A stretch of DNA of 64,000 bases from Tetracentron sinense (Eukaryota; Streptophyta; Magnoliopsida; Trochodendrales; Trochodendraceae): NCBI GenBank assembly GCA_015143295.1, contig CM026571.1, positions 32,516,505 to 32,580,504 on the forward strand. The letters are read 5' to 3'. Made by a program: the position numbers and the translations under genes. Of this stretch, positions 52,041 through 62,213 are shown piece by piece (position 1 is the stretch's first letter; each line of letters begins with the position of its first letter). The notes under the pieces are model-generated. The model was given only the letters and a program-made list of their open reading frames with translations, did no database searches and was not told the DNA's origin.

Positions 52041-53535
52041 TATTATGCCAAAGGTTATAACCACGTATACTCTTAATAATTTTGATTATGACACAATAAT
52101 GCAATGAGCATTTTTGGTATTAGTTGTTCTACAAAGTGTATGTACATCTCAGGATTAAGGAACATTAGTCCACATTTCAAGAATGACTCCACTTAACCAA
52201 GATGTTCCATCAAGCAAAGACAAGACTCTATGATAATAGAGAAATCAAGATAAGAGGCTAAGTTAGCCATATTCTCATTCAAGATCAAAAGTCTACTCAA
52301 GTTCAAGTCAAATAAGAATTCGAAGAGAAAATCCAATCAACTCAAGGTGAAGATTGAAATGAAGATTCAAGATCTCACCCAAAGTCCAAGTCGGATCATG
52401 AAGACAAAGTAAGACTTATTCAAGAGCAAGACAAGACAAGTGAAGACTATCTAGAAGGTTTAAAACCATTTATGAGAAAGTTTAAGACTTTTGTAAAGAG
52501 TCCTCATTTGATTAGAAAGTTCAAAACCTCAAGTGACCTAGATTGACCTTAGGAAGCCTTGACCCATTTGGATAATATTCCAAGGCCCTATGACATCTCA
52601 AAACATGAATAAAAACATGATAATGAAAAGCCCAAAGACCTAGGAATTATTTCCCATTATGAAGGTCTTGAAAAGTTGAGAAATATGTGAAAATCCAGAG
52701 GTGTCGTCGACGTCTAGAAAATCCAAACCTCTGTCGTCGACGTCTATAATGGATAGTAGCTAAGCAAAACTTTTTTGCACTACGCTGTCGACGTCTGAGA
52801 CACACCCAAGTGTTGTCGTTGATGACAAGTTATGGGAAACACATATTAAACCCCTAACGACTATTTTTTTAACGGCTAGTTTTCCATTTAATGATCCCTC
52901 AACAGGACTATTCATCCAAGCTCTATAAATAGAATTCATTTATGAACCTTGGATGTACCTTTGAGATTATATTGATTATCCATCACTCACATTCAATTCT
53001 CACCAAGAAAATTCGGTCAAAAAGCTTAAAAATCAATTTCTCTCTTATTTGAGCTTTAAACTCCCAATCCTTTGAGAGATTCTTAAAGATTGTATTCCGT
53101 TCTAATCTTGCTCAATAAGGAGCTCAAATTTCAGATTGAAAATCCATTTCAAATCTTTATTTGAAGAAGTCAAGAGGTGTTCTCTTGCATTAAAGATTTT
53201 AATCTCAAAAAGAGATTGTAAGAGGTGGTATCCCAGCCCGCAAGGGATTGTAAAGGTTTGAGCTTCATCCGGTGAAGAAGCTTGTGCGATAGTGGATCAT
53301 GTTGAATCCTATGATCTGGACAGCTTGAGGTGGGGAAATAGGTTGGAATTACCAAACTTAATAACAATTCTTGGTGTTTGTATTCCTTATCTCTTATGTC
53401 TTTTATATTTATGCATTCTCATTTCAATGTCTTGCTATCTTAGCTTAATCTTAAAATTCTGTAAAACTAAGTAAATTTTAAAATCGGCCATAGACCCTAT
53501 TCACCCCCCCTCTAGGGTCCATTTACTAGGCAATA
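52041..53535 (+). repeat. Copia S1-type LTR
   Basis: The 1,495-bp LTR begins TATTATGCC, probably a mutated TGTTATGCC, and ends GGCAATA. A second copy of its last 216 bp at 55786-56001 ends GGCAACA, which supports the boundary. It has a purine tract on its left and a PBS plus gag on its right. It thus serves as 3' LTR of the left element and 5' LTR of the right one. Confidence 0.8.
52700..52930 (+). promoter_or_regulatory. S1 LTR GTCGAC array and TATA box
   Basis: TGTCGTCGACGTCT words start at 52702 and 52732, CTGTCGACGTCTGAG at 52786, and a decayed TTGTCGTTGATGAC at 52813. A TATA box (CTCTATAAATAG, 52921-52932) follows. The reverse complement, AGACGTCGACGACA, matches the internal promoter word at 41108. 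Confidence 0.75.
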
Positions 53536-53537
53536 AT

Positions 53538-53548
53538 TGGTATCCGAG
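53538..53548 (+). other. Copia primer binding site
   Basis: TGGTATCCGAG lies two bases after the LTR and is close to TGGTATCAGAG, the initiator tRNA-Met complement. Confidence 0.75.
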
Positions 53549-53598
53549 TCTTGACTCCATAGATTTTGATTTAATCACCTAGAGTAAAAGAACAATCT

Positions 53599-54545
53599 AT
53601 GGCAAACAATACTTTTTCAACTAGCTTAGGAGAGGGCCAATCGATCACTAGGCCTCCATTGTTCAATGGAGAAAACTATAACTATTGGAAAACCCGTATG
53701 ATGTATTACATCCAAGCCCTTGACTATCAATGTTGGAAAGTGATAGTCAATGACCCATTCATTCTAGATAAAGTTGTTGAAGAGGTAGAAATACCCAAAG
53801 TTGAGGAAGAATGGACTGAGGCCGACATTAAACTCATTCAAATTAATGCTAGGGTAATTAGCAACTTGTATTGCGCCTTAAGCCAGCAAGAGTTTAATAG
53901 GGTGTCAGGATGTGACACAGCCAAGGAGATTTGGGATAAACTCCAAGTCACCTATGAGGGTACTAACCAAGTAAATGAAGAAAAAATTAGTATGCTTGTA
54001 CATAAATATGAATTATTTAAAAAAGGGAAAAAGATGAATCCATTGGTAGCATGTTTACTAGATTTACAAATATTATTGATGGCTTGAAAGCTCTTAGTAA
54101 AGTGTACTCTAATGCAGAAAATGTGAGGAAGGTACTTCGCTCACTACCAAAGAGTTGAGCTCCCAAAGTAACGGCTATTCAAGAAGCTATGTACCTCACA
54201 AAGTTGGCTATGGATGAGCTACTAGGACACTTAATGACACATGAAGTCATCATGAAGGATCAACAAGAAGAAGAGCGTAAAGCCAAAAGGAAACTTGCCT
54301 TGAAGTCTACTCAAGAGAGTGAGGATGAAGAAAGTGATGAGAATGATGATATTGCCCTCATGGCAAGAAAGTTCAAAAAGTTCTTGAAGCACAAGAAGAA
54401 CTTCAAGAAGAGGCCATACAAGAAATAATTCACCAAGGAAATCTCCAAGGGTGAATCGATTAAGAAGGATCTTATAATATGTTATGAGTGCAAAAAGCTG
54501 GGACATATCAAAATAGAGTGTCCCTAATTAAAGAAGAGCACTTGG
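53599..54545 (+). pseudogene. gag: Copia gag
   Basis: The ATG at 53599 opens the usual SIRE/Tork gag: PPLFNGENYNYWKTRM (53650-53700), then the capsid-like UBN2-type core to about 54180. After a frameshift in an A-rich run near 54030 and a TGA at about 54155, the frame continues through an acidic and Lys-rich part. A zinc knuckle C-x2-C-x4-H-x4-C follows (54481-54523). The stop at 54426 and another just after the knuckle also break it. Gag forms the particle and binds RNA. This copy is non-functional but well preserved. Confidence 0.88.
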
Positions 54546-55330
54546 TTCTAGAAAAGGGCCATGAAAGGGACTTGGGATAATTCCGATGATAGTGGATCAG
54601 AAGAAAACTCAAGCGATGAAGAAGTTGACAACTTGTGCCTCATGGCAAATGAGGATGAGGTACACTCTTTACCAAATGAATCTCTTTCTTATGATGAAAT
54701 TAGGGAAGCTTTTGATGACTTATATGTAGAATTTAGAAAACTTGTTTCAAAGAATAAATCCCTTAAAAAGGAAATCTCTCTCTCTCAAACCTAAATGAAA
54801 GTTTACAAAAAGAGAAAGAAATTTTTCAAAAAGAGAATGAGGAATTGAATATAAAGATAAAAGAAGTTCAATCCTTGCCTCAAAACACTAGTAGTGAATG
54901 TGAGGAACTTAAAGCTAAAGTTAAGGATTTAACTAGCACTATTCTCACATTCACTGCTGGCTAAAAGAATTTAGAAAGACTATTAGGCCAACAAAAATAT
55001 GTGTTTAGTAAAGCCGGACTTGGCTATAATTCTTCATTGAAGCAAAAGAGTTACCAAAACTTCTTTACTAAACCAAATAGTAACTTAACTCCACATTCTA
55101 TTGCTTTCTATAATGGAAAGAAAGTAGTTAAGAAAATTTGGGTTCCAAATGGAACATCCCTTCTAAAGACTAACTATAAAGGACCAAAGATGATTTGGCT
55201 TCCAAAGGGAACTTATCCTCCCAAGACCAACCATAAATTAGTTTGGGTACCAACCAAGACAGTTTGGGTATCGGGGGGAATATATCTTGAAGTTACTTGA
55301 ATTTATCTTGTAGGAATGCTTCAAGTAAAG
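54546..55330 (+). pseudogene. Copia gag-protease linker
   Basis: An acidic segment (DNSDDSGSEENSSDEE, near 54585) is followed by LCLMA and a Glu/Lys-rich, coiled-coil-like region to about 54960. The text then reads KYVFSKAGLGYNSSLKQK and repeats KIWVPNGT/MIWLPKGT-like motifs (55130-55280). This linker is characteristic of long-gag SIRE-like elements. Stops occur near 54793, 54961 and 55298. Confidence 0.75.
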
Positions 55331-55793
55331 TGCCTCCAAATCCACTTGGTTCTTGGATAGTGGTTGCTCAAGGCACATGACCGGAAACAAAAAACTAATC
55401 ATTTCTATCTCTCCTAAAGATGGAGGGGATGTGACCTTCGGGGATAATGCAAAAGGAAAGATCATCGGCATAGGTAATGTTGGTAAGAATAATTATACTT
55501 TTATTGAAAATGCTTTATTAGTAGAAGGGTTAAAACATAATCTTATTAGCATAAGTCAATTGTGTGATAAATGATTAAATATATCATTTAAAGCTAATAT
55601 ATGTTTAAATAAAGAAAAATATAACATTAACACTATGTTTATTACTCATCGAATTGAAAATGTATATACCATTGATTTTGATGAATTGTCTTCTCAAAAC
55701 ATGATTTGTTTGTTTGCTTTAAATGAGACTAGATGGTTATGGCATAGAAGACTAGGTCACGCTAGTATGGATTTTTTGTCAAAACTGTGAGGC
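55330..55793 (+). pseudogene. PR: Copia protease and GAG-pre-integrase
   Basis: The active-site motif L-D-S-G-C-S-R-H-M-T-G is at 55350-55385. The protease body runs to ISQLCDK and a stop at 55572-55574. The GAG-pre-integrase segment (WLWHRRLGHASMDFLSKL, 55737-55790) keeps the H-x4-H pattern. Integrase, RT and RNase H should follow, but at 55786-55793 the gene is joined to LTR text. Confidence 0.85.
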
Positions 55794-56001
55794 GGGGAAG
55801 TAGGCTGGAATTGCTGAACCTCGAAAAAAATTCTTGGTGTCTGTATTCCTTATCTCTTATCTCTTTTATATTGTTGCATTCTCATTTCAATATCTTGCTA
55901 TCTTAGCTTAACCTTAAAATTCCGCAAAATAAGCTAAGTAAAATTTAAAATCGGCCATAGATCTTATTCACCCCCCTCTAGGGTCCATTTACTGGGCAAC
56001 A
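55786..56001 (+). repeat. 3' end fragment of the S1-type LTR
   Basis: 216 bp match 53323-53535, including GTATTCCTTATCTCTTAT and the CTAGGGTCCATTTACT end. It is fused inside the GAG-pre-integrase sequence, with GTGAGG or similar microhomology at the joint. It is probably the remnant of a 3' LTR left by a deletion or recombination. Confidence 0.85.
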
Positions 56002-56440
56002 TGGATCATCAATTAAATAGCCAAGGCAATATTACTTGCGAAAACATTGTTCAGATGATTTTAGAAACCAAAAATAAGAGGTCCGTTCGAACGGCCATGA
56101 GGGACGTTCGAATGGTCTTGGGATTGGATGAAATTGGTTTAAAATGGGGGGCCAGAGAGGCTACTGTTTATGAGTTTATAATGTCCTTTCAAACGGTTAG
56201 TACATGACTCGATACAAACTCCCAAACATGGAGAGTAATCAATTACATGACCCAAAATTACAATTTTGACAAAAAAAAAATCAACACAACCATATACAAC
56301 TCAAAAGTCTTGATCTTTTTATGTCAACTTGATCTGACCACCTCAACATCTGCACATGCTAAAACACATAACCAAGTGAAGCATGGGAAATACAAAACAA
56401 TAGTGAATAGATATTAAACCAACCAATAGAGTACTTCAAT
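56002..56440 (-). other. S2 3' region with TTCGAA palindromes
   Basis: Non-coding. CCGTTCGAACGGCC (56083) and ACGTTCGAATGGTC (56104) are the only clear structure. In the direction of S2 they lie beyond the GGGGGAG box, where 3' UTR and LTR U3 are expected. The true LTR start cannot be placed. Confidence 0.5.
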
Positions 56441-56485
56441 ATTTCTCCCCCTTTTTGACACGAATGCCAAAGCATCACATAATCA
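56441..56485 (-). other. S2 GGGGGAG box
   Basis: On the minus strand TGCTTTGGCATTCGTGTC is followed by AAAAAGGGGGAGAAA. It is the counterpart of 43141-43215 in S1 and fixes the orientation of S2. Confidence 0.7.
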
Positions 56486-56860
56486 ATCAAGAAGTGAGAG
56501 AATATATCAATATCGCTCAAAAGATTTAAATATCAGTTATAAAAGTACATCCATTCAAGACATGCTATCAAACAAGATATGACGATATCACCAAAGCTAT
56601 ATAGCATCAAGAAGTATTTCTAGGAAAAAAATATGACTAAAGACTTAGTCATTCATCATAAGACACAAATATATCATGGAAAACATAATGCAAACAATCC
56701 AAATCCATAAAACATAAAGTGATAGAACATGATAGGAAAGTAAAAAAATGGTCCATACCAAAACAAATATACGATTCAAACAAGTAGTACTCATGGTCCA
56801 AGCCAATACACATCCCAAAATATCCAAAAAAAAAAAAATAGAACATCCACAAGAAATAAT
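56486..56860 (-). other. S2 spacer between env-like ORF and purine box
   Basis: AT-rich, with a poly-A stretch at 56826-56838. No gene is seen. Confidence 0.5.
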
Positions 56861-58261
56861 CTAAGTAGCAGTAGCTGAATCAACACCATCTCCACCACCT
56901 CTCGGAGTGCCATCAGAAGCATCCAGATGTGCACAATCCGCTGTGAAGCGCTCAAAGTCAGTCCTCATGTCTATCACAGTGGTGGTGAGATACCGGAAGT
57001 GACCTCTGGTCTCAACAGCAAAGGTAGAGAACTGAGTCTCCATAATGCTATGAAAAGCAGCCTGAGATGCTTGAGTCTCATCAATGAAGGTAGTTTGGCT
57101 CGCAACTAGCTGGGCCATCTGAGCTGCCAACATATCCATGGTAGTCGGTGGATCAGGAGGAGGTTGAGCAGGTCCATCCTTGGGTGGTGGTGCATTACGG
57201 TCAGCAGCATGAGCTCGACTACTTGTGTAGGCCTTCACAATGAGAGAAACTTTAGAAGTACTCACCAAGTCGTCAGCTAAATGGTGGATGCCATGAGAGG
57301 CAAGAATACCTTGGATCAAGATGCCAAAAGGCAATCCTACAGTGCCAATACTAAGGCGGGACGCATGGATCATCAACTCAATAATATGAGAAGCAAGATT
57401 AATAGGCTCATCAGTGAGCAAGGCATGGAGAAATTGGGCTCGATCGGAACTGATGTCAGTGGTATAACCTCTAGGATGGAGGTTAGAGCACATAAAGAGA
57501 TGTAGGATCCTAGCATTAGGGGTCAACCTACTCTGCAACAAATGAGTAGCAGGCCATTTAGTCTGAGAGCCACAAATCATGGTAGCAATCTCATCCATAT
57601 GATGGCCATGGGGATCGGTCCTATAGTGATATGGAAAATAGGCATTGGGAACTTGAGGAATGGATAGAAGTTTGGCATTGAAACCAAGAGTAACCTCAAT
57701 AAGGATGCCTCTGACCTCAGTAGTAAAGGTCATGGAACTAGGTCATCCTTTTCTATGTTCGAATAGAATTCCTGAATCAAGATCAAAGGGCATTGCCCTG
57801 ATAGAGCAAGAACTCCCTGCCACCCTCTTGATTGGATAATATGAGGAAGATCGGTGTGGGTAAAGTCACTAAAGACGGGCTGATCTCTCAAGAATTACAG
57901 CATGGTTTTCAAAGTAGTGCTGAAATCTATAGGCTGCAGTAGGGGATCTGAACTGATGGCCTTCAGAAGAGAGGTATGCTTGGCTCACTTTAGCCCTTTT
58001 TGCATTTATCTTGGGAGCAGCCTTTGATGGGGCTTTAGGCATAGGGGCTGCCATCTCTTTTCATGTGAGAGCATTTGATCTAGCCCTAGTAGTTCGAGGG
58101 GCCGAAGGTTCCTTAATCACAATCCCTGGACATTGAATGGGAGGAGGTCCAGAATAGGAGTCACTCTCATTCTTCGAGTCAGATTCAGAGGAATGGAATG
58201 AGGAGAGTGATGGGGAAGGTGATTTGTCGGCAGTCTTTCTCCATGAGGAGCTTTCCATTAG
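56861..58261 (-). pseudogene. S2 env-like ORF (SIRE type)
   Basis: The likely start is the ATG at 58261-58259, giving a Ser/Lys-rich N-terminus. The frame meets a TGA at 58063-58061, continues, meets a stop at 57871-57869, and shifts frame. It shifts again near 57733 and then runs open for about 290 codons to 56861. That part carries the plant-retroelement env-like domain with a LHPRG motif, a Pro-rich hinge (57125-57200) and a C-terminal helical region. It matches the S1 env-like ORF in order but is diverged. One stop and two frameshifts make it a near-intact pseudogene. Its function in the family is not established. Confidence 0.75.
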
Positions 58262-58445
58262 AACAACCAAGATCCATATGGGAACGAGGGAAAACATGAT
58301 GAGAAATGAGAAATTTCAAGTAATGGAAGGAGATTTCAAGAGGGGAACAGTTGATTACCTCAAAATGGAGAGAAAATTTCGGAGCCCTAGCTTCGGTTTG
58401 GAGTGCGTTCGAACGAGTGAGAGCAAATGGGGGTATACCGAGGGT

Positions 58446-58540
58446 TTTATACATAAATCATGCAGGCCATTCAAACGCCCATTATGGCCGTTCGAACGGC
58501 GAAAAACGGATTGCCATCCGTTCAAACGCTTGAACAGGAA
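58446..58540 (-). promoter_or_regulatory. Putative internal promoter of S2 env-like ORF
   Basis: GGCCATTCAAACGCCC (58467), GGCCGTTCGAACGGCG (58487) and CCGTTCAAACGCTTGAAC (58519) precede, on the minus strand, a TATA box (TGTATAAAACC, about 58445-58455). The ORF begins 185 bp beyond. The 56083 block is closely similar. Confidence 0.6.
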
Positions 58541-59150
58541 AAACTTCACAGACTCTGATTTTTCAGTTTTTAAATGACTTTCCCCCTCTCATGACACATA
58601 GAGACTCCCATAGAGATTAAAATAAACTCTAGAATGCAATTTTGAGCCTGAAATTATGCAAGATATACCAAGTTCTGAAACATACAACTCCCCCTTAATT
58701 CAAGAAAATTTGAAATCAATATTCATTTGTAAAGCATAATTAAGTTCAATTCCAAATCAGTCAAAAACAGAAACTCCCCCTGAAAACAGGCTTGCATTAG
58801 CCACATTACAATCTCATATGTATGAAGCAATTTCCAAGAAGCCAGAAGATTGTTTACCCAAGATTTAATATCATTAAGCTTTGACTAAATGAGGATTTGT
58901 CCACATATACTAGACACATGGACGATCACAACAACCAATACACATTTAGCGAGAAGTTTCACTTTGAAGCATAGTGTGTGTAGTGAGGTTTCAACCCATT
59001 AAGTTTATGACATTATTGCATTTCATGGACTCAAGGTGACTCATACACTAGAGGTCAAACCTGTTAAATGCTAAATTTAGCATTTGTTAAACATGTGCTA
59101 ATTTTCACCCTTGTTCATCTTCGGTGGTGAAACAGTTCTCCCCCTGGAAA
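58541..59150 (-). other. S2 spacer between pol and env-like ORF
   Basis: No coding text. Several CTCCCCC words on the plus strand (58571, 58690, 58777, 59143) are purine boxes on the S2 strand. A perfect 20-bp palindrome lies at 59066-59085. S2 pol itself is absent. Confidence 0.5.
59066..59085. repeat. Perfect 20-bp palindrome
   Basis: AAATGCTAAATTTAGCATTT reads identically on both strands. Confidence 0.9.
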
Positions 59151-59399
59151 TTCAAATTCCCTCCCTACGGGTGGCTTAGGCAAAAACCTAAGGGGCAGCT
59201 TAGGCAAAATTTTGAGTCAGAAATAAAAGGCCCGCTAGACCAAAACTTCAAAAGACGGTCTAGGCAAAAATTTGGGCAGCAAAAAGCTCGCTAGACTAAC
59301 ACTCCAAGAGTCAGTCTAGGCAAAATTAGAGCAATTTGACAAGATCCTGAATACGATCTAAAACTGTTCACCATGCTTCAAAATTCTCCGAATACAAGA

Positions 59400-59730
59400 C
59401 CGAAGTCGAAACCCTCCTAGGTATGCATGGAAACTACCTATTCACTCAAAATGTGAATCAAAGCTTCAAAAGTCTTCAAGATACAAGACCAGAGTCAAAA
59501 CCCTTGTAGGTATGAATGGAAACTACCTACTCGCTCTCAAAATACGAATTAAAACTTCAAAAGTCTTCAAGATCAAAGTTGAAACTCTCCTAGATATGAA
59601 CGGAAACTGCTTATTCGCTCTCAAAATGCGAATTAAAACTTCAAAAGTCTTCAAGATACAAGACCGTAGCAAAAACCTTCCTAGGTATGAACGGAAACTA
59701 CCTATTTGCTCTTAAAATACGAATCTAAAT
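59400..59730 (+). repeat. 84-91-bp tandem repeat
   Basis: Four units share TAGGTATGAAYGGAAACTAC and TTCAAAAGTCTTCAAGAT, anchored at 59418, 59507, 59591 and 59682. Confidence 0.85.
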
Positions 59731-60469
59731 GCCACTATTTAGAACTACGTTTGGCTTGATCCTCTCATGAGTTCGTAGGCAACTTGAGAAAATCAGCTTA
59801 GGTTCAGCTAGTTCTTCTAAAAGAACACTATCCCCCTGGGATACAAAATAATCGTTATTGTCCCTCAATATGGGCAAAACAAAACGAAGAAAAAAAATTG
59901 TTATCTGATGTATCAAGAAGAAACCAAAACTCTGAAGAAGGAATTCTCACCACCAAGGGAACGCACTTAAATGAAGCATATCTGCTGATTACAAGGGACA
60001 GACAACGGAGTCTCTCCCTCGACCAATGTATGATCCTTAAAGTGATATCATCCATAAGGATAAAAAAAAAGCCCGCTAGGACAAAATCTCAAAAGATGGT
60101 CTAGGCAAAAATTAGGGCTCTAAAATACCCGTTAAGTTGAAAATCCAAAAGGACAGATTAGGCAAAAGTTAGGGTAGCAAAGCTCGCTAAGTCGAAAACC
60201 CGAAAGAGCTGCTTAGGCAAAAATTAGATCACCAATGGCTCGCTAAGTTGAAAATCCAAAAGGATGACTTAGGAAAAAATTTGGGTCAAAACAAAATGCC
60301 CGCTAGACTAACACTCCATGAGTCAGTCTAGGCAAAAATTAGGGCAAGAAAAAGCTCGCTAAACTAACGCTTCAAGAGTTAGTTTAGGCAAAATTAGAGT
60401 AATTTTACAGGCTCCTAAATATGAGCTAAAAAGATTCATCATTGCTCAAAGGCTTGCCCCTAAAATACA

Positions 60470-60640
60470 AGTCTAAACCTTCCTAGACATGAATGGAAAC
60501 TACCTACTTGTTCTTAAATTACAAGTCTAAACCTTCCTAGGCATGAATAGAAACTACCTACTTGTTCTCAAATTACAAGTCTAAACCTTTCTAGATATGA
60601 ATGGAAACTATCTACTCGTAAATTACGAGTCTAAAAACGT
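60470..60640 (+). repeat. 54-bp tandem repeat
   Basis: Three units of CAAGTCTAAACCTTCCTAG plus GAATGGAAACTACCTA, anchored at 60484, 60538 and 60592. It is a shortened relative of the 59400 array. Confidence 0.85.
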
Positions 60641-60811
60641 CCCTATTTGGAACTACATTTAGCTTGATCCTATCAAGGGTATGTAGGCAGCCTGAAAATG
60701 GGTTCGGCCCACTCTTCTAAAAGAACATTAATTCCTCGAGATACAAAGAGGGAGTCATATCATTAAAAAAAAAAAGGAGAGAAGCTCAAGACGTAAAACA
60801 AAATAAAGTCT

Positions 60812-60817
60812 TTTATT
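60812..60817 (-). terminator. Possible poly(A) signal of the minus-strand gene
   Basis: Minus-strand AATAAA lies about 245 bp beyond the stop codon of the ORF at 61063-61566. It is the first clear signal downstream. Confidence 0.4.
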
Positions 60818-61062
60818 TATGGATAAAAAAATGAGGGAACTCCACATAAATTGGAGAACTCACTCGAGTTAAACAAGTAGTATCTTGAGAACATGTTATC
60901 AGCTCCAACAAGCTACTAAGTTAAACAAACAGTATCTTGAATATAAGGTTGCAGGGTGGAATGCCATATTGGTGGACGCTATTCAGAAAAGAATTCCTCC
61001 CGTGATTGATTTTCCACCATCATCTTTGGTGCTGATATTACGCAGCCATCTCCAGGAGAGGT

Positions 61063-61566
61063 TTATAGCCCATCAATAGCAGCAGAGGTGGCCTCTGGAA
61101 GTAGAGCTGGAAATTGTCTCTCAGTGTTGTCAGCCGTGGCAAGCTGCAAAACTAAATAAATAATAACTTGAAAATCATGCCCCTCAACGTCAGTGATGAG
61201 GTTGTTCAACAGCATCAAGCAACCCAGGCAGGCTTCATCGAGACATACGGGTAAAACGCGGAATATCCCCTTTAGCACATGTTCAAGTTCACCGTCAAGA
61301 ACACCTGAAATTCTAACAGACATTAAGAAATTGAGTTCATTCTCATGACGTCTTATCATTATGCCAATGATGAAGTTACAAAAAAATATTAATGCATTGC
61401 TCTCTGCTATCCGCTTTACCAAGTCACACAGCTCGATAGCTTCAGTCTTATCAATGATGAGACCCCTTGAAGTCTTCAAGTAACAAATGAAGGTTGATCC
61501 GGTTTCGTTGATCTTCAACCAATCAAAGATGTCCCTCCTCGAAATGTGTTGTGATAAAAAGTCCAT
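61063..61566 (-). CDS. Intact 167-codon ORF of unknown function
   Basis: This is the only long ORF in the window without a recognised retroelement domain and without a break. I do not recognise the protein. It has a hydrophilic N-terminus (MDFLSQHISRR), a Cys-containing hydrophobic middle (near residues 78-92, FFCNFIIGIMI) and a Cys/Leu-rich stretch (residues 118-135). Nothing marks it as secreted. On the minus strand a strong acceptor-like TTCTTTTACAG ends one base before the ATG. A donor-like CAAGAG-GTAGGT lies at 62089-62078 and a TATA box near 62226. Tat-type plant Gypsy elements are known to carry extra antisense ORFs between pol and 3' LTR, and position and strand fit that. A captured host gene is the alternative. 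Confidence 0.5.
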   Translation of the reverse strand: MDFLSQHISRRDIFDWLKINETGSTFICYLKTSRGLIIDKTEAIELCDLVKRIAESNALIFFCNFIIGIMIRRHENELNFLMSVRISGVLDGELEHVLKGIFRVLPVCLDEACLGCLMLLNNLITDVEGHDFQVIIYLVLQLATADNTERQFPALLPEATSAAIDGL

Positions 61567-61640
61567 TCTGTAAAAGAAAAGAGCCTGAAATCAATAAGAT
61601 ACATATGTCAGTTACTGTTTTGTGTTTTGAAAAAAAAAAT

Positions 61641-61775
61641 TGGACTTAACCAAAATTTGGAAGATTCCAAGTCTGCGGACAAACTTTTGGACTTAACCAA
61701 AATTTGGCAAAGTCCAAGCCGCGGACAAACTTTTGGACTTAACCAAAATTTGGAAAAGTCCAAGTTCACGGACAA
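61641..61775. repeat. 46-47-bp tandem repeat
   Basis: Three units of TGGACTTAACCAAAATTTGG followed by AGTCCAAG start at 61641, 61688 and 61734. Each contains the inverted pair CCAAA/TTTGG. Confidence 0.85.
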
Positions 61776-61864
61776 TATGTTCACGGGCAATAATTAATGC
61801 CTGTGGACAAGGTACTCGTGAACATTAAATTAAAATCTGCGAACAAGGTCCTTGGACAAAATCA

Positions 61865-61886
61865 GTCCGCAGACAAGTCTGCGGAC
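61865..61886. repeat. Inverted repeat GTCCGCAGAC
   Basis: GTCCGCAGAC and GTCTGCGGAC are perfect 10-bp arms around AA. Related TGCGGACA words occur at 61670 and 62723. Confidence 0.85.
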
Positions 61887-62213
61887 AGGAGGTTATCCTT
61901 TTAGATAACCCTTCAGGTTTTCCCCATTGGAAAAACTTAGAACTCCGGTAATGCTATCAGAAAAGAAGCACAATACCTAGAAGGACATTGGATGAGGAAA
62001 ATCCTCACCCCTTTCATCTATTGTAATGCTAAGAAACCCAAAGAAAAGGTTTCTTTCAAATTGATAATGCAAATTGAACCTACCTCTTGAAAAAGGAGGT
62101 CAGATCAAAGAGAAAAAAAATTCAATGAAAAAGAGAAGAAAGAGAGAACTCTAAAAAAACTAGAGTCCTCTCTGATTTCAGAAAAAGAGAAGGCAAAATG
62201 TCTTCCCCGAATA

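Larger units (their letters stand above)
59155..60780 (+). repeat. Repeat-rich tail, probably of a Tat-type Gypsy element
   Basis: About ten TTAGGCAAAA or TCTAGGCAAAA words alternate with CTCGCTAGA/CCCGCTAGAC words (59160-59330 and 60070-60400). Two blocks of longer tandem units follow each set (59400-59730 and 60470-60640). The word GCTTGATCCT...GTAGGCA occurs twice (59755-59790, 60660-60695), each time followed by CTTCTAAAAGAACA. So the whole module is duplicated. Such repeats are usual between pol and 3' LTR in Tat/Ogre-like elements. The assignment is inference. Confidence 0.55.
61568..62083 (-). other. Putative 5' UTR intron of the minus-strand gene
   Basis: Minus-strand GTAGGT starts at 62083 (exon AAGAG before it), and a pyrimidine-rich TTCTTTTACAG ends at 61568. 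No ATG is seen between the TATA box and the donor, so the first exon would be non-coding. The interval contains three tandem repeats (61641-61770) and an inverted repeat (61865-61886). Confidence 0.4.

Noticed and set aside
38902-53535. A complete SIRE element
   Set aside because: Gag, protease and integrase are absent to the left, and no 5' LTR is found before 38902.
58224-58577. 117-codon plus-strand ORF
   Set aside because: It is antisense to the start and promoter-like region of the S2 env-like ORF, and its sequence carries no recognisable domain.
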